DNA of 26,202 nucleotides from CAYTAP01 sp964435775 (GCA_964435775.1 CAYTAP010000046.1:1-26202), one strand, 5' to 3'. Shown: positions 7,989 to 15,230, counted from the first letter of the stretch. Notes: generated from the sequence alone by a model not told the origin. Numbers and translations: made by a program.

Positions 7989-9857
7989 TCACTCGGCGGC
8001 GGAGGCGGTGGCTTCCTGGGCGCGCTGATACCGGGAGGCCTTGCCTTGGCCTGGCTTGGAATAGAGCTGGGGGCGATAGTCGTAAATGACGCGCGCCATC
8101 TGGGGAGAGGGCAGAGGGAGATCGCCGGATTCGGGGACTTGCAGGTACGTCAAAGCGCGTTCGAGAAGCCGGCGGGTCGCCGGGCCGCAGACCGTGCCAC
8201 CGTAGTGTCCGAGACTCCGCTGGGCTTCATGAACGGTGAACGCGACGATCAGGCGCGGGTTTTCATACGGCGCGCCGGCGATGAAGCTGCTGTTGTACCG
8301 CGTCTGGCTGTAGCCGCTTTTGCCTTCGCTGATGTGCGCGGTGCCGGTCTTGCCAAAGATGTTGTAGATTTTACTCCGCGCGCCCGTCGCGGTGCCACGG
8401 ATCGGGACATCGCACAGGATTCGACGAATCTCGGCGGCGGTGGCAGGGTCCACCGGTTGCGCCAGATGCACCAGACTCGCGGGACGGGTTTGCTGAAGAA
8501 TGTCCCCTTCCGAATCCATGATCCCCTTGATCAGGTGCGGCTGCACGAGGCGTCCGCCGTTCCCGTAGGCACACAGCGCCCGCGCCAGTTGGATGGGCGT
8601 CACCATGACCTCATACCCCTGTGACACGGATTCGGTGCTGTATTTATTCCATTTGCGAAGAGGATTGACGCGTCCGGGATCTTCGCCGGGCAATTCGATG
8701 CCGGTCGGACGGCCGAACCCGAAACTGGTGATGGCGGTATGGAGTTTGGCGTTGCCCAGGCGCTCGCCCAGCATGGACATGCCAATGTTGCTCGACTTGA
8801 CGAGCACATCCCAGAGCGACAATTGGTCAAACCCATGAACGTCGGTGATCCGTCGTCCGTATGGCGTTCGATACACCCTGCCATGCACGGGGAAGACTTC
8901 ATCGGGGCGCGTGTCATGCCACATCAGCGCTGGACCGGCGATGAAGGGCTTGAACACCGACCCGGGCTCGAAGGGGTCGGTGATCGCGCGGTCGCGTCGG
9001 ACTTCGGCGGTGGAATCCTGAAGATTCTGCGGGTTGAAGGTCGGCCAGTTGGCCAGGGCGATCACATTGCCCGTTTGCGGGTCCATGACGACGACTTCGC
9101 CCCGCTTGGCCTTGTACTTTTCGCAGGCGGCGGCCAGTTCCTGCTCGGCGATCATCTGGATGTTCGAGTCGATCGTGAGGATCAGGTGCTCGCCATGCTG
9201 TGGGGGAACATAATCCTCGGCCGACACCGCGATGGCCCGGCGACGGGCATCCTTTAATGTCCGCTTGAACCCATTTCGCCCGGCCAGCAGCCTGTCGAAT
9301 TGAAGCTCAAGTCCCTCAAGCCCGTGTCCATCGGCACCGGTGCCTCCGAGCACATGGGATGCGAGCGAGCCCATCGGGTAATAGCGGGCACTGGTGGTGG
9401 TGAACCCCACGCCGGGGATGTCCATTTTGCGGATTTGATCGCAGAGTTGATCGTCCAGGTTTTCCGCGATCTTCACATAGCGGCTGGTGTTGCGATCGCT
9501 GATCAGCTTGCTGACCTCGAAGGGATCCTTGTCGATCAGCCTGGCGAGTTTGGCGACCAGGTCATCCATCTCGACGAGACTGCGCCCTTCGCCCTGAAAC
9601 GACTCCTGCATGAACTTGGGATCGATGAAGAGTGTTTGCGTCTGCACGGTGCCGGCCATGAGGTTGCCGCGGGAATCGAAGATCGTGCCGCGCCGGGCGT
9701 ACCAGACGCTGTTGTCGGTGTGCTGGCGGTCGGCGGACTGGATGGTTCGCTCGCGGCCGTAGGTTTGCAGGTATGCAACGCGCCCGACGAGGACGCACAG
9801 GAAAGCCGCCACGATCATCATGATGGCGCCGGCGCGGAATTTGGAGAATGTGGGCAT
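7989..9857 (-). CDS. ftsI: Division-type penicillin-binding protein (FtsI/PBP3-like transpeptidase)
   Basis: This class B penicillin-binding protein cross-links septal peptidoglycan. The 622-aa product has a short cytoplasmic tail and one membrane anchor (about residues 8-30, AGAIMMIVAAFLCVLVGRVA). The non-catalytic PBP dimer region follows, with RRGTIFDSRGNLMA and DGHGLEGLE blocks. The transpeptidase domain has SVFK (about 300-303, nucleophile serine), SSN (about 355-357) and KTG (about 503-505). All three active-site motifs are intact, and no PASTA domain is seen. I chose ATG 9857 because CAGGAA lies 10-12 nt upstream and the anchor begins at once; the longer ORF from 9926 adds a leader without a ribosome-binding site. 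It follows the ftsL-like gene directly, the standard dcw order, and is convergent with the Rrf2 gene. Confidence 0.94.
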   Translation of the reverse strand: MPTFSKFRAGAIMMIVAAFLCVLVGRVAYLQTYGRERTIQSADRQHTDNSVWYARRGTIFDSRGNLMAGTVQTQTLFIDPKFMQESFQGEGRSLVEMDDLVAKLARLIDKDPFEVSKLISDRNTSRYVKIAENLDDQLCDQIRKMDIPGVGFTTTSARYYPMGSLASHVLGGTGADGHGLEGLELQFDRLLAGRNGFKRTLKDARRRAIAVSAEDYVPPQHGEHLILTIDSNIQMIAEQELAAACEKYKAKRGEVVVMDPQTGNVIALANWPTFNPQNLQDSTAEVRRDRAITDPFEPGSVFKPFIAGPALMWHDTRPDEVFPVHGRVYRTPYGRRITDVHGFDQLSLWDVLVKSSNIGMSMLGERLGNAKLHTAITSFGFGRPTGIELPGEDPGRVNPLRKWNKYSTESVSQGYEVMVTPIQLARALCAYGNGGRLVQPHLIKGIMDSEGDILQQTRPASLVHLAQPVDPATAAEIRRILCDVPIRGTATGARSKIYNIFGKTGTAHISEGKSGYSQTRYNSSFIAGAPYENPRLIVAFTVHEAQRSLGHYGGTVCGPATRRLLERALTYLQVPESGDLPLPSPQMARVIYDYRPQLYSKPGQGKASRYQRAQEATASAAE

Positions 9858-9998
9858 GGGCGGTTGTTCCTGTGAGGCCGGCGCGCCAGTGGCAAGGGGG
9901 CAATGGCCGCGCGTCCGATAATTCATCGGTCAGCGCGCTGGAGATGGTGGAATAATTTGTCCGACGCCGGATGGGGTGATGGGAACGAAAGAGTGTGG

Positions 9999-10286
9999 CT
10001 ATTCGGCGTCGGGATTGCCGGTATCGGGCGCGTAAAGGGTGGGCGCGGCCAATGGGGTCTGCGGGACCATCTTCAGATCCTGGGATTCAACGGTGTTCTG
10101 TATGGCGTTGGGCGCGGTGACCGTTGCGATTTGAAGCTGCTGGCTCCAGAGCATGGCCTGCTGGCCTTCGATTTTGTTGTGCAACTGGTTGACCTGGTAG
10201 TTGAGGTCAAGCCGCTGCTGGCGAAGTTGCAGGACGACAATCCCAAGAAGCAGCGAGCAACCGAGGCAGAGCAGGAGCTTGATCAT
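9999..10286 (-). CDS. ftsL: FtsL-like small bitopic division protein
   Basis: This 95-aa protein has an N-terminal membrane segment (about 2-20, IKLLLCLGCSLLLGIVVLQL). It is followed by a short Gln/Leu-rich stretch with coiled-coil character (RQQRLDLNYQVNQLHNKIEGQQ) and a Pro-rich, low-complexity tail. That topology and size match FtsL, which joins FtsB and FtsQ in activating the septal synthase. FtsL is poorly conserved, so the assignment rests on architecture and on its place between rsmH and ftsI, where FtsL is always found in dcw clusters. The start lacks a clear ribosome-binding site. The long hairpin repeat directly upstream may affect its expression. Confidence 0.7.
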   Translation of the reverse strand: MIKLLLCLGCSLLLGIVVLQLRQQRLDLNYQVNQLHNKIEGQQAMLWSQQLQIATVTAPNAIQNTVESQDLKMVPQTPLAAPTLYAPDTGNPDAE

Positions 10287-10308
10287 GGCGAGAAACCATT
10301 TTGATTCC

Positions 10309-10452
10309 GTAGGGTCCGCACGGGGGACCTTCGCACCAATCGCATGGAATATGGGTCCGAGAGGCGGATCCTACATCTCTCGTAGGGTCCGTGGTACTCC
10401 GCGGACCACTGTCGCATCGCGGGAATGGTCCGCGGAGTACCACGGACCCTAC
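10309..10452. repeat. Composite palindromic repeat, copy 2 (inverted relative to copy 1)
   Basis: This element sits between the LysM gene and ftsL. It comprises a diverged palindrome (10309-10374, arms GTAGGGTCCGC and GCGGATCCTAC with one mismatch) followed by a perfect 27-bp inverted repeat (10382-10408 against 10426-10452) with a 17-nt loop. Read on the minus strand its order is perfect palindrome first, diverged palindrome second, exactly as in the copy at 647-795 read on the plus strand. The diverged halves of the two copies still align (for example TCCGCCTC near one end, GTGCGGACCCTAC at the other). It begins GTAGGGTCCG and ends GGACCCTAC. Confidence 0.9.
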
Positions 10453-10481
10453 AGCAGGCGTGCGGGTCCGGAGCCGATGCC

Positions 10482-11471
10482 TTAATCCGCCGACGCCACG
10501 CGGCGGGCGGGGAGGCGGAGGACCATGCCGACTTTGACCACGTCGCCGCCGTCGAGTGTCTGCTTGTTCAATTCCTTGATCTGGGCGACGGCGTGGGCGT
10601 CACCGACGACGTCGTTGGCGATTTTCCAGAGGCTGTCGCCGGCTTTGACGGTGTAGGCGCGATCCTGGTGTGAAGGGGATGTCGCCACGGAGGGTGTCGC
10701 CGCGGAGGCGGTCGGCCTGGGTGTCGAAGTCGATTGAACCGCCGATCCGGCCATGGGAAGAACATAGGTTCGTCCGGCGACGATCAGGTTGGGATTCGCC
10801 TTGAGCGACGGATTGGCCGCGATAATCGCGTCGCGGTTGGCCTTGGTGTTGCCGCCGGGCATCTTGGCGGCGATGCGATTGAGGTTGTCTCCGGACACCG
10901 CGCGATATTCACGCCCACTGGTTGCGGTCGAACCCGCGCTCTGGCCGGGCTTCACCGGCACGAGATCCTGACCCATCTGATGCGCGGTCGCGACGACAGG
11001 GCTCATCGGGTCATTGGATGCGTCTGGGCTTTGGACCTGAGTCGCTGCGGGGGGTTGTTGATATATCGGGTTCACTTCACTGGTTGCTTGCGAAGGCGCT
11101 TCGATCCTGGCCGAGCCGGGCTGGGCGCTTGGCCATTGCCCCTGCTGGGGCATCAGCGTGCTGGGCGATTGCACCTGGGCCGGTCCGATGGCGACCTGCC
11201 GCACGGCCGCGCCACCGGCGCGTTGGCCGGTGAGGTCGCTGGGGGTGGGCACCTGCGCCTGGGGGACGATCGGCGCGGGCGTCACAGGGCTTGGCAAGGA
11301 GGCGTGAGTGGCGTTGGGAATTTGCGTCCCTCCGCGCACGCTGTCACCGGCTTGAGTCAACTGGGCCGGGGGCGGATCGGTGGAACTGGTCAGATGGTCG
11401 GACAGCAGAATCCCGATGACAATGATGAATGCCAGCCCCACCAGCAAACCAATCTTCGTCTCACGCGTCAT
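10482..11471 (-). CDS. Membrane-anchored protein with two LysM domains
   Basis: This predicted periplasmic peptidoglycan-binding protein is 329 aa. An N-terminal membrane anchor (about residues 6-23, IGLLVGLAFIIVIGILLSD) is followed by a ~160-residue Pro/Gln/Ser/Thr-rich low-complexity spacer. Two LysM modules come next: YRAVSGDNLNRIAAKM...VAGRTYVLP and, near the C-terminus, YTVKAGDSLWKIANDVV...VGMVLRLP. No catalytic domain is visible. ATG 11471 is preferred because GAGG lies 5 nt upstream and the anchor follows; ATG 11489 in the same frame would add six residues. It lies between rsmH and ftsL, an unusual insertion in the dcw order, which suggests a role in anchoring or organising the wall at the division site. 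That role is inference. Confidence 0.88.
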   Translation of the reverse strand: MTRETKIGLLVGLAFIIVIGILLSDHLTSSTDPPPAQLTQAGDSVRGGTQIPNATHASLPSPVTPAPIVPQAQVPTPSDLTGQRAGGAAVRQVAIGPAQVQSPSTLMPQQGQWPSAQPGSARIEAPSQATSEVNPIYQQPPAATQVQSPDASNDPMSPVVATAHQMGQDLVPVKPGQSAGSTATSGREYRAVSGDNLNRIAAKMPGGNTKANRDAIIAANPSLKANPNLIVAGRTYVLPMAGSAVQSTSTPRPTASAATPSVATSPSHQDRAYTVKAGDSLWKIANDVVGDAHAVAQIKELNKQTLDGGDVVKVGMVLRLPARRVASAD

Positions 11472-11533
11472 GACAACCTCGTTGGCCATAGTCTTCTAGT
11501 CCCGGTAATCGCAGGATTGTTGCACACACCCGC

Positions 11534-12544
11534 TCAGACCAAAGGCGGGTTCACGCGTTGCGCGACACGCAGCTTGGCCGAGCGGCTTCGCGGGTTGCGG
11601 GCGACTTCCGACGGGGATGGGGTCAGGGGTTTTCTCGTCAAGACCTTGACGACCCCGGTCTGCTCCGCCGACCGAAACGCCTGTTTCACCGCACGATCTT
11701 CCATGGACTGGAAACTGATGACGCCCATTCGGCCTCCCGCCGACAAGGCCGCGATGCCTTCGTTCATCAATGCCGCGAGGTTCGCCATCTCGTCGTTGAC
11801 GGCCATTCGCAGGGCCATGAACGTTCGCGTGGCGGGATCGATCCGTTCCGGACCGCCGCGGCGTCTGGGAATCGCGTCTCTCACCAGTTTTGCCAGTCGC
11901 TCCGTGGAGTTGATCGGCGAAACCTCGCGCGCGGCAGCAATCTTTCTGGCGATTCTCCGTGAATAACGTTCCTGCGCCAGTTCATATAGGACGTTGGCCA
12001 GGTCGTCCTCGCGCATGTGGTTGACCAGATCAGAGGCGGTCTGACGGGTGCGCGGGTCGATGCGCATGTCCAGCGGCATGTCCTGCGCGAAGGACAGGCC
12101 GTAGGATTCATCGAAAAGTTGGTTGGTGCTCAAACCAAGGTCGGCAAGGATGCCATCGACCTTGTCCCGCCCTACTTCTTTTAATACATCGGGAAGCTCG
12201 GCGAAGTTGGCGTGGAACAGACGCGTTGCACATTGCACCTCGGCCAGACGATGGGATGCGTATTGGAGATTTCGAGGGTCGGCGTCCAGGCCGATGAGAA
12301 GCCCGGCGGGCCCGAGGCGACGGGCGATTTCCACGGAGTGACCGGCCCTTCCAAGGGTGCAATCGACAACCACCTGCCCAGGTTGGGGATCAAGCTGCTC
12401 AAGAACCTCGGTCAGGAGAACCGGATCATGACCGCTCTCAGGCAACTTAAGGTTAGGATTCATATGATCTTGCGCGTCGCCAAGCTCATCGGAATCCAGA
12501 TCAGGGATTGAAGGGTCGGGAGGTGGGTCCGTCGGCGGCTGCAT
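11534..12544 (-). CDS. rsmH: 16S rRNA (cytosine1402-N4)-methyltransferase
   Basis: This enzyme (formerly MraW) methylates C1402 of 16S rRNA in the ribosomal P site using SAM. The protein starts its conserved part at GHDPVLLTEVLEQLDP, has the SAM-binding motif VVVDCTLGRAGHS (family DxTxGxGGHS; one Gly is Ala here), then GILADLGLSTNQL, PLDMRIDPR, and the C-terminal RTFMALRMAVNDE and VISFQSMEDRAVKQAF blocks. It is complete. The start is uncertain: ATG 12544 is given (336 aa), TTG 12580 or ATG 12463 are possible, and none has a strong ribosome-binding site. The first ~30 residues are an Asp/Pro-rich tail absent from E. coli RsmH. It is the second dcw gene, separated from mraZ by an unusually long non-coding region. 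Confidence 0.93.
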   Translation of the reverse strand: MQPPTDPPPDPSIPDLDSDELGDAQDHMNPNLKLPESGHDPVLLTEVLEQLDPQPGQVVVDCTLGRAGHSVEIARRLGPAGLLIGLDADPRNLQYASHRLAEVQCATRLFHANFAELPDVLKEVGRDKVDGILADLGLSTNQLFDESYGLSFAQDMPLDMRIDPRTRQTASDLVNHMREDDLANVLYELAQERYSRRIARKIAAAREVSPINSTERLAKLVRDAIPRRRGGPERIDPATRTFMALRMAVNDEMANLAALMNEGIAALSAGGRMGVISFQSMEDRAVKQAFRSAEQTGVVKVLTRKPLTPSPSEVARNPRSRSAKLRVAQRVNPPLV

Positions 12545-12672
12545 GGAAACGAGCGTATGCCGCTCATTTGCCTGTTGCAATCTTCACGGGACATTCCGTA
12601 TGATTGTTCGGTGGTTGTTCGCTTGGCGATGGTGCAAAAATAGCGTCCCACACGCCGTCAGCGTATGTCGCG

Positions 12673-12701
12673 ATTATAAGTTAACGTGCGGGCGCGGAAG
12701 A
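12673..12701 (-). promoter_or_regulatory. rsmH: Candidate promoter for rsmH
   Basis: A perfect TATAAT (minus strand, 12673-12678) lies 17 bp from a weak -35 TCTTCC (12696-12701). Transcription would begin near 12666 and leave a ~120-nt leader before ATG 12544. It lies just beyond the 3' end of the proposed structured RNA, so rsmH need not depend on read-through from mraZ. Confidence 0.4.
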
Positions 12702-12713
12702 CCCGACAAACAT

Positions 12714-13357
12714 TGGGCGGCATGCCGTTCAACCGGTCGTCACGGACAACCAAAAACGATACGGCAGAGCCGGGCGTCCTTCCCCCTCAATTTGCAGATT
12801 GAGGGCCCCGTCCATGAGACGACTCCACGGTATCGCTCTAACTGCGGCAAGTGCGGCTTTTTTCATCAGCACTTGTCGCGACGATCCGACCGACCTTTCC
12901 CGTCTCCGGCCGGGTTCCGGGATGCCAGGCGATCCATCGCTCTGGTCACACGAAACCCGGCCGGGGAAACGGGTTCAGCGGCATCAGACCGGCTTGTTGT
13001 ATGCCTGCGTGCCACGAAGGGTGCGGACATACTTCACACCGACTGTCGCCACCGCTCGAAACCGCCGGCTTCATCCAGAAGTCGGCCGCTTCTTCAATGC
13101 AAAGGTGATGAATGACGGCTCACAACCCGAACGTCGTCATACGCACCTTCGTCCCCAGGCCCTGACCCATCTGACCGCCGGCATCCTTACCGACGCCTTG
13201 GCACGAGCGTCCATGCCCTGGATGGGGATGCAGCATCCTTGCGTCATCACCCACAGCCGGTCACGACCTTGCGGACTCATTCACTTGGGAGACCCATCCT
13301 TCCCTGGACATGCCTCGCACCCATTCGCCCCGCATCACCCGTTACGCGGGGGATGCG
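12714..13357 (-). ncRNA. Candidate large structured non-coding RNA between mraZ and rsmH
   Basis: No minus-strand ORF of 60 codons lies wholly inside this stretch, and the plus-strand ORFs are unconvincing. As minus-strand RNA, complementary segments nest as follows (plus coordinates). Closing helix: 13319-13323 and 13306-13314 with 12714-12726, 13 pairs with two bulges. Second long-range helix: 13260-13268 with 12735-12743, 8 of 9 paired. Local hairpins: 13331-13357; 13217-13228/13152-13159 enclosing 13213-13217/13180-13184 and 13207-13211/13192-13196; 13144-13151/13100-13107 with inner 13135-13140/13112-13117; 13026-13032/12999-13005; 12954-12964/12906-12916, a perfect 11-bp helix; 12882-12888/12828-12835 enclosing 12869-12875/12848-12854; 12798-12805/12784-12791. 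Several pairs are G-U only on this strand. RNase P, tmRNA and group II hallmarks were not found. Ends and promoter are uncertain, and the fold was made by hand without energy calculation. Confidence 0.55.
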
Positions 13358-13408
13358 TTCACTAAAACTGACGTGTAAAACACCATCACACTCGCATCTG
13401 CCGCCGCC

Positions 13409-13894
13409 TCACTTGGCGGTTCCCATGCGCGCCTGCTTGGCCCGCAAGGTGATTTCCGATCTCCGCTTCTCCAACTCGCTTCGTCGAACCTCCCAATCGG
13501 GGCGGTTCCAAAGTTCCAGATGATCCCGCACACCGACCAGGGTGATCTCGCGTTGCAAACCGGTCCGCCGCAATGTTTTCTCCGCGATCAGCACCCGCCC
13601 TTGCTTGTCCCATTCCATGCGGCTGGCCAGCGCGAAGTTCATTTGATCGAACGCGAGCAACTCCTCATCGGGCATCATTTCCGCAGGCGCCTGCGACACG
13701 AGCGTTTCGTAAAACTTTTCGGGGTAGAGCCACGGCATCTGGTTCTGCCCGACCACCATGAAAAACGCCTCGCCATCCCGTTCGGGGACCAGTGACTTTC
13801 TGATTTCGGACGGCACAAGCATTCGATTCTTGTCATCAATCGTCAGCTCGTACTCGCCGAACAGAATCGCATGTCTTATGGGCGTCGTTTCCAT
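13409..13894 (-). CDS. mraZ: MraZ, transcriptional regulator of the dcw cluster
   Basis: MraZ is a ring-forming DNA-binding protein of the AbrB-like fold that heads dcw clusters and regulates its own promoter. The 161-aa product has two MraZ repeats: ILFGEYELTIDDKNRMLVPSEIRKSL, and a second containing QGRVLIAEKTLRRTGLQREITLVGVRDHLELWN. Length and sequence are typical, with a short charged tail. ATG 13894 is supported by GAAGGGAA just upstream. The normal partner rsmH is downstream but lies 864 bp away instead of adjacent, with the structured region between them. Confidence 0.95.
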   Translation of the reverse strand: METTPIRHAILFGEYELTIDDKNRMLVPSEIRKSLVPERDGEAFFMVVGQNQMPWLYPEKFYETLVSQAPAEMMPDEELLAFDQMNFALASRMEWDKQGRVLIAEKTLRRTGLQREITLVGVRDHLELWNRPDWEVRRSELEKRRSEITLRAKQARMGTAK

Positions 13895-13914
13895 TTCCCT
13901 TCACTGATAGGGAA

Positions 13915-13942
13915 TATGTACCACATCCTCCCACCAATTCAA
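13915..13942 (-). promoter_or_regulatory. mraZ: Candidate mraZ promoter with MraZ-box-like repeats in the spacer
   Basis: On the minus strand, TTGAAT (13937-13942, -35) is separated by 16 bp from TACATA (13915-13920, -10), followed about 20 nt later by the mraZ start. The spacer contains TGGGA (13929-13933) and the next repeat TGGTA overlaps the -10 (13919-13923), giving a 10-bp period. MraZ of E. coli binds TGGGN direct repeats of this period, so binding here would cover the promoter. Only one repeat matches the full consensus. Confidence 0.5.
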
Positions 13943-14052
13943 TCTTTTATTTTTATAAAGACAAAGAATTTTTAAAGTTTGGGAGCCTGGAGGAACGAGA
14001 CGTGGCAAAAGCCCATAAATAGGGGCGTTGCTGCGGCACTACACCACCGGCG

Positions 14053-14077
14053 GGTGGATAACTTTTGTGGATAACTT
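14053..14077. promoter_or_regulatory. Pair of DnaA-box-like sequences upstream of mraZ
   Basis: TGTGGATAA (14066-14074) is the exact complement of the classical DnaA box TTATCCACA. GGTGGATAA (14053-14061) matches 8 of 9. They are 13 bp apart in the same orientation, as a direct repeat GTGGATAACTT. They sit in the 220-bp mraZ upstream region (13895-14114), which also holds an AT-rich tract (13936-13980, 6 G/C in 45 bp). Either DnaA control of the division cluster or a replication-related site is possible. Confidence 0.5.
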
Positions 14078-14114
14078 GTCGGAGAAAGGTGGGCTTGGAC
14101 CGCGAAGGGCTTGC

Positions 14115-14822
14115 CTACGTCGATTGGCGGGCGCGATGACCTGCGATCAGGCGCATCGTAAGCAGCAAAATGGCTGGGAATATCACGAATAGGGCGATCT
14201 CCATCCAACTGGCAACCAGAGAAACGCCCGGCTGAAGCGCCGCGAGGGTGTTGAGCATCGGACCGAAGCAGGCGGCGAATGACCAGGGGATGGTGTAAAC
14301 AGGTTCAGGACTGAACTCGGCGCGAAGGTAGAGCAGGAGCGGCGCGCCAAGCGTCACAGCGACGGCCAACGCCGCGCCGAGGCGTTCGAGCAACGGAGAT
14401 TTCAAAAACGCGCGCCAGAGCGCCAGCCCGACCATCCAACCGGTCAGCGCGATGGCGGCGGCGATCCATTGTGAATTGGGCGTCGAGGAGATGAACGCCG
14501 CGACCTGACAGAAAGGCCAGGCGGATGCGATGACCAGCAGCGCGGTCAAAGGCGCGCCGAAGAGAATGGGCAAGAGGAGCGCGGCCGCGGCGGATTGGAC
14601 CACCAGCAATTCGCTCAGCGCGAGCGAATCCATATCCCGCGGCATGTTCGCCCAAAGTCGCACAGGCGCCAGCGACGCCGCGAGGCAAAGCAATTGAAGG
14701 AGCAGCCAGAGGAGCAACGGAGCCCATGCGCATGACGCCGCGCAACGAGGCGGCGTCATGGATGTTGTCGCGGAAACAGGATCAACATCGCTCATCGAAG
14801 CGACATCGTACGAAGGGCGCAT
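14115..14822 (-). CDS. Uncharacterised integral membrane protein
   Basis: This 235-aa hydrophobic protein has about six predicted membrane segments. They begin with APLLLWLLLQLLCLAASL near residues 34-51 and end with IALFVIFPAILLLTMRLIAG near 210-229. It has no recognisable family motif. A ~28-residue Ser/Thr-rich N-terminus precedes the first helix. The start could be ATG 14822 or ATG 14795; neither has a clear ribosome-binding site. It begins only 21 bp after the stop of the receiver-like gene upstream, so the two are probably co-transcribed and may work together. Function unknown. Confidence 0.8.
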   Translation of the reverse strand: MRPSYDVASMSDVDPVSATTSMTPPRCAASCAWAPLLLWLLLQLLCLAASLAPVRLWANMPRDMDSLALSELLVVQSAAAALLLPILFGAPLTALLVIASAWPFCQVAAFISSTPNSQWIAAAIALTGWMVGLALWRAFLKSPLLERLGAALAVAVTLGAPLLLYLRAEFSPEPVYTIPWSFAACFGPMLNTLAALQPGVSLVASWMEIALFVIFPAILLLTMRLIAGHRARQST

Positions 14823-14843
14823 CCGTGAAACAAAGTGAAGGCA

Positions 14844-15230
14844 CTATTTGTGCGCCGAAGCGGCCAGCGCGCCGCGCAGGAGCGAGATCACGCGCGGGGA
14901 GCCGATGTCGCGCTTGCCGAACCCCGGAAGCGCGCCGGCCGACTCGGCGTCCTTTTGAGCTTCGGGGTAGTTGCTGACGAGCATCGTGGAAACCGCGGGA
15001 TAATTGACGTGAAGCCATTTGATCAGAGCGACGCCTTGGTCGGTTTCAAAGCCATATCCCAACTCGCGGTTGATGAGCATCAGCGCCACATCGCCTTTCA
15101 GCGCGGATTGCATCGCCTCATCATCGTCGGCCAGGAGAATCCGCGCCTGCGGCTCGGCCTGTCGGACAGCCATTCGCAAATACGTTGAATCCGGCCCGCA
15201 ATGGCCGACCAGCAGAACATTCGTACTCAT
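14844..15230 (-). CDS. Degenerate response-regulator receiver protein (pseudo-receiver)
   Basis: This is a stand-alone 128-aa domain with the alternating pattern of a CheY-like receiver: STNVLLVGHCG (strand 1), RILLADDDE (strand 2), VALMLINREL (strand 3), AVSTMLVSNYPE (strand 4) and the GFGKRDIG segment, where the conserved lysine (K106) is kept. The phosphoacceptor aspartate at the end of strand 3 is replaced by Asn (N54), and the first acidic pocket is His-Cys. Phosphorylation is therefore unlikely. ATG 15230 is chosen because the domain begins there and an AGGT lies about 8 nt upstream; the longer ORF to 15302 adds a Cys/Lys-rich leader with no domain. It is just upstream of the membrane protein gene. 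Receiver fold assigned by pattern only. Confidence 0.75.
   Translation of the reverse strand: MSTNVLLVGHCGPDSTYLRMAVRQAEPQARILLADDDEAMQSALKGDVALMLINRELGYGFETDQGVALIKWLHVNYPAVSTMLVSNYPEAQKDAESAGALPGFGKRDIGSPRVISLLRGALAASAHK

Noticed and set aside
12638..12660. Terminator-like GCGT/ACGC hairpin followed by TATTTTT on the minus strand, upstream of rsmH
   Set aside because: The stem is only four base pairs and it lies downstream of the proposed rsmH promoter; too weak to call.
12729..12866. Minus-strand 45-aa ORF beginning MKKAALAAVRAIPW
   Set aside because: No ribosome-binding site, and it spans two of the proposed RNA helices.
12714..13357. RNase P RNA, tmRNA or group II intron in the mraZ-rsmH gap
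   Set aside because: The CR-I element (GGAAAGTCC) and the 3' P4 strand of RNase P are absent, and only 8 nt separate the 3' arms of the two long-range helices, leaving no room for P4. tmRNA ends and a T-loop sequence are missing. No domain V-like hairpin of a group II intron was found.
12799..13365. Plus-strand ORF of 188 aa with a signal-peptide-like start (RRLHGIALTAASAAFFISTC)
   Set aside because: The rest is Arg/His/Pro-rich without domain pattern, a second plus-strand frame is open over much of the same stretch, and the region is better explained by RNA helices. The hydrophobic start is probably chance.
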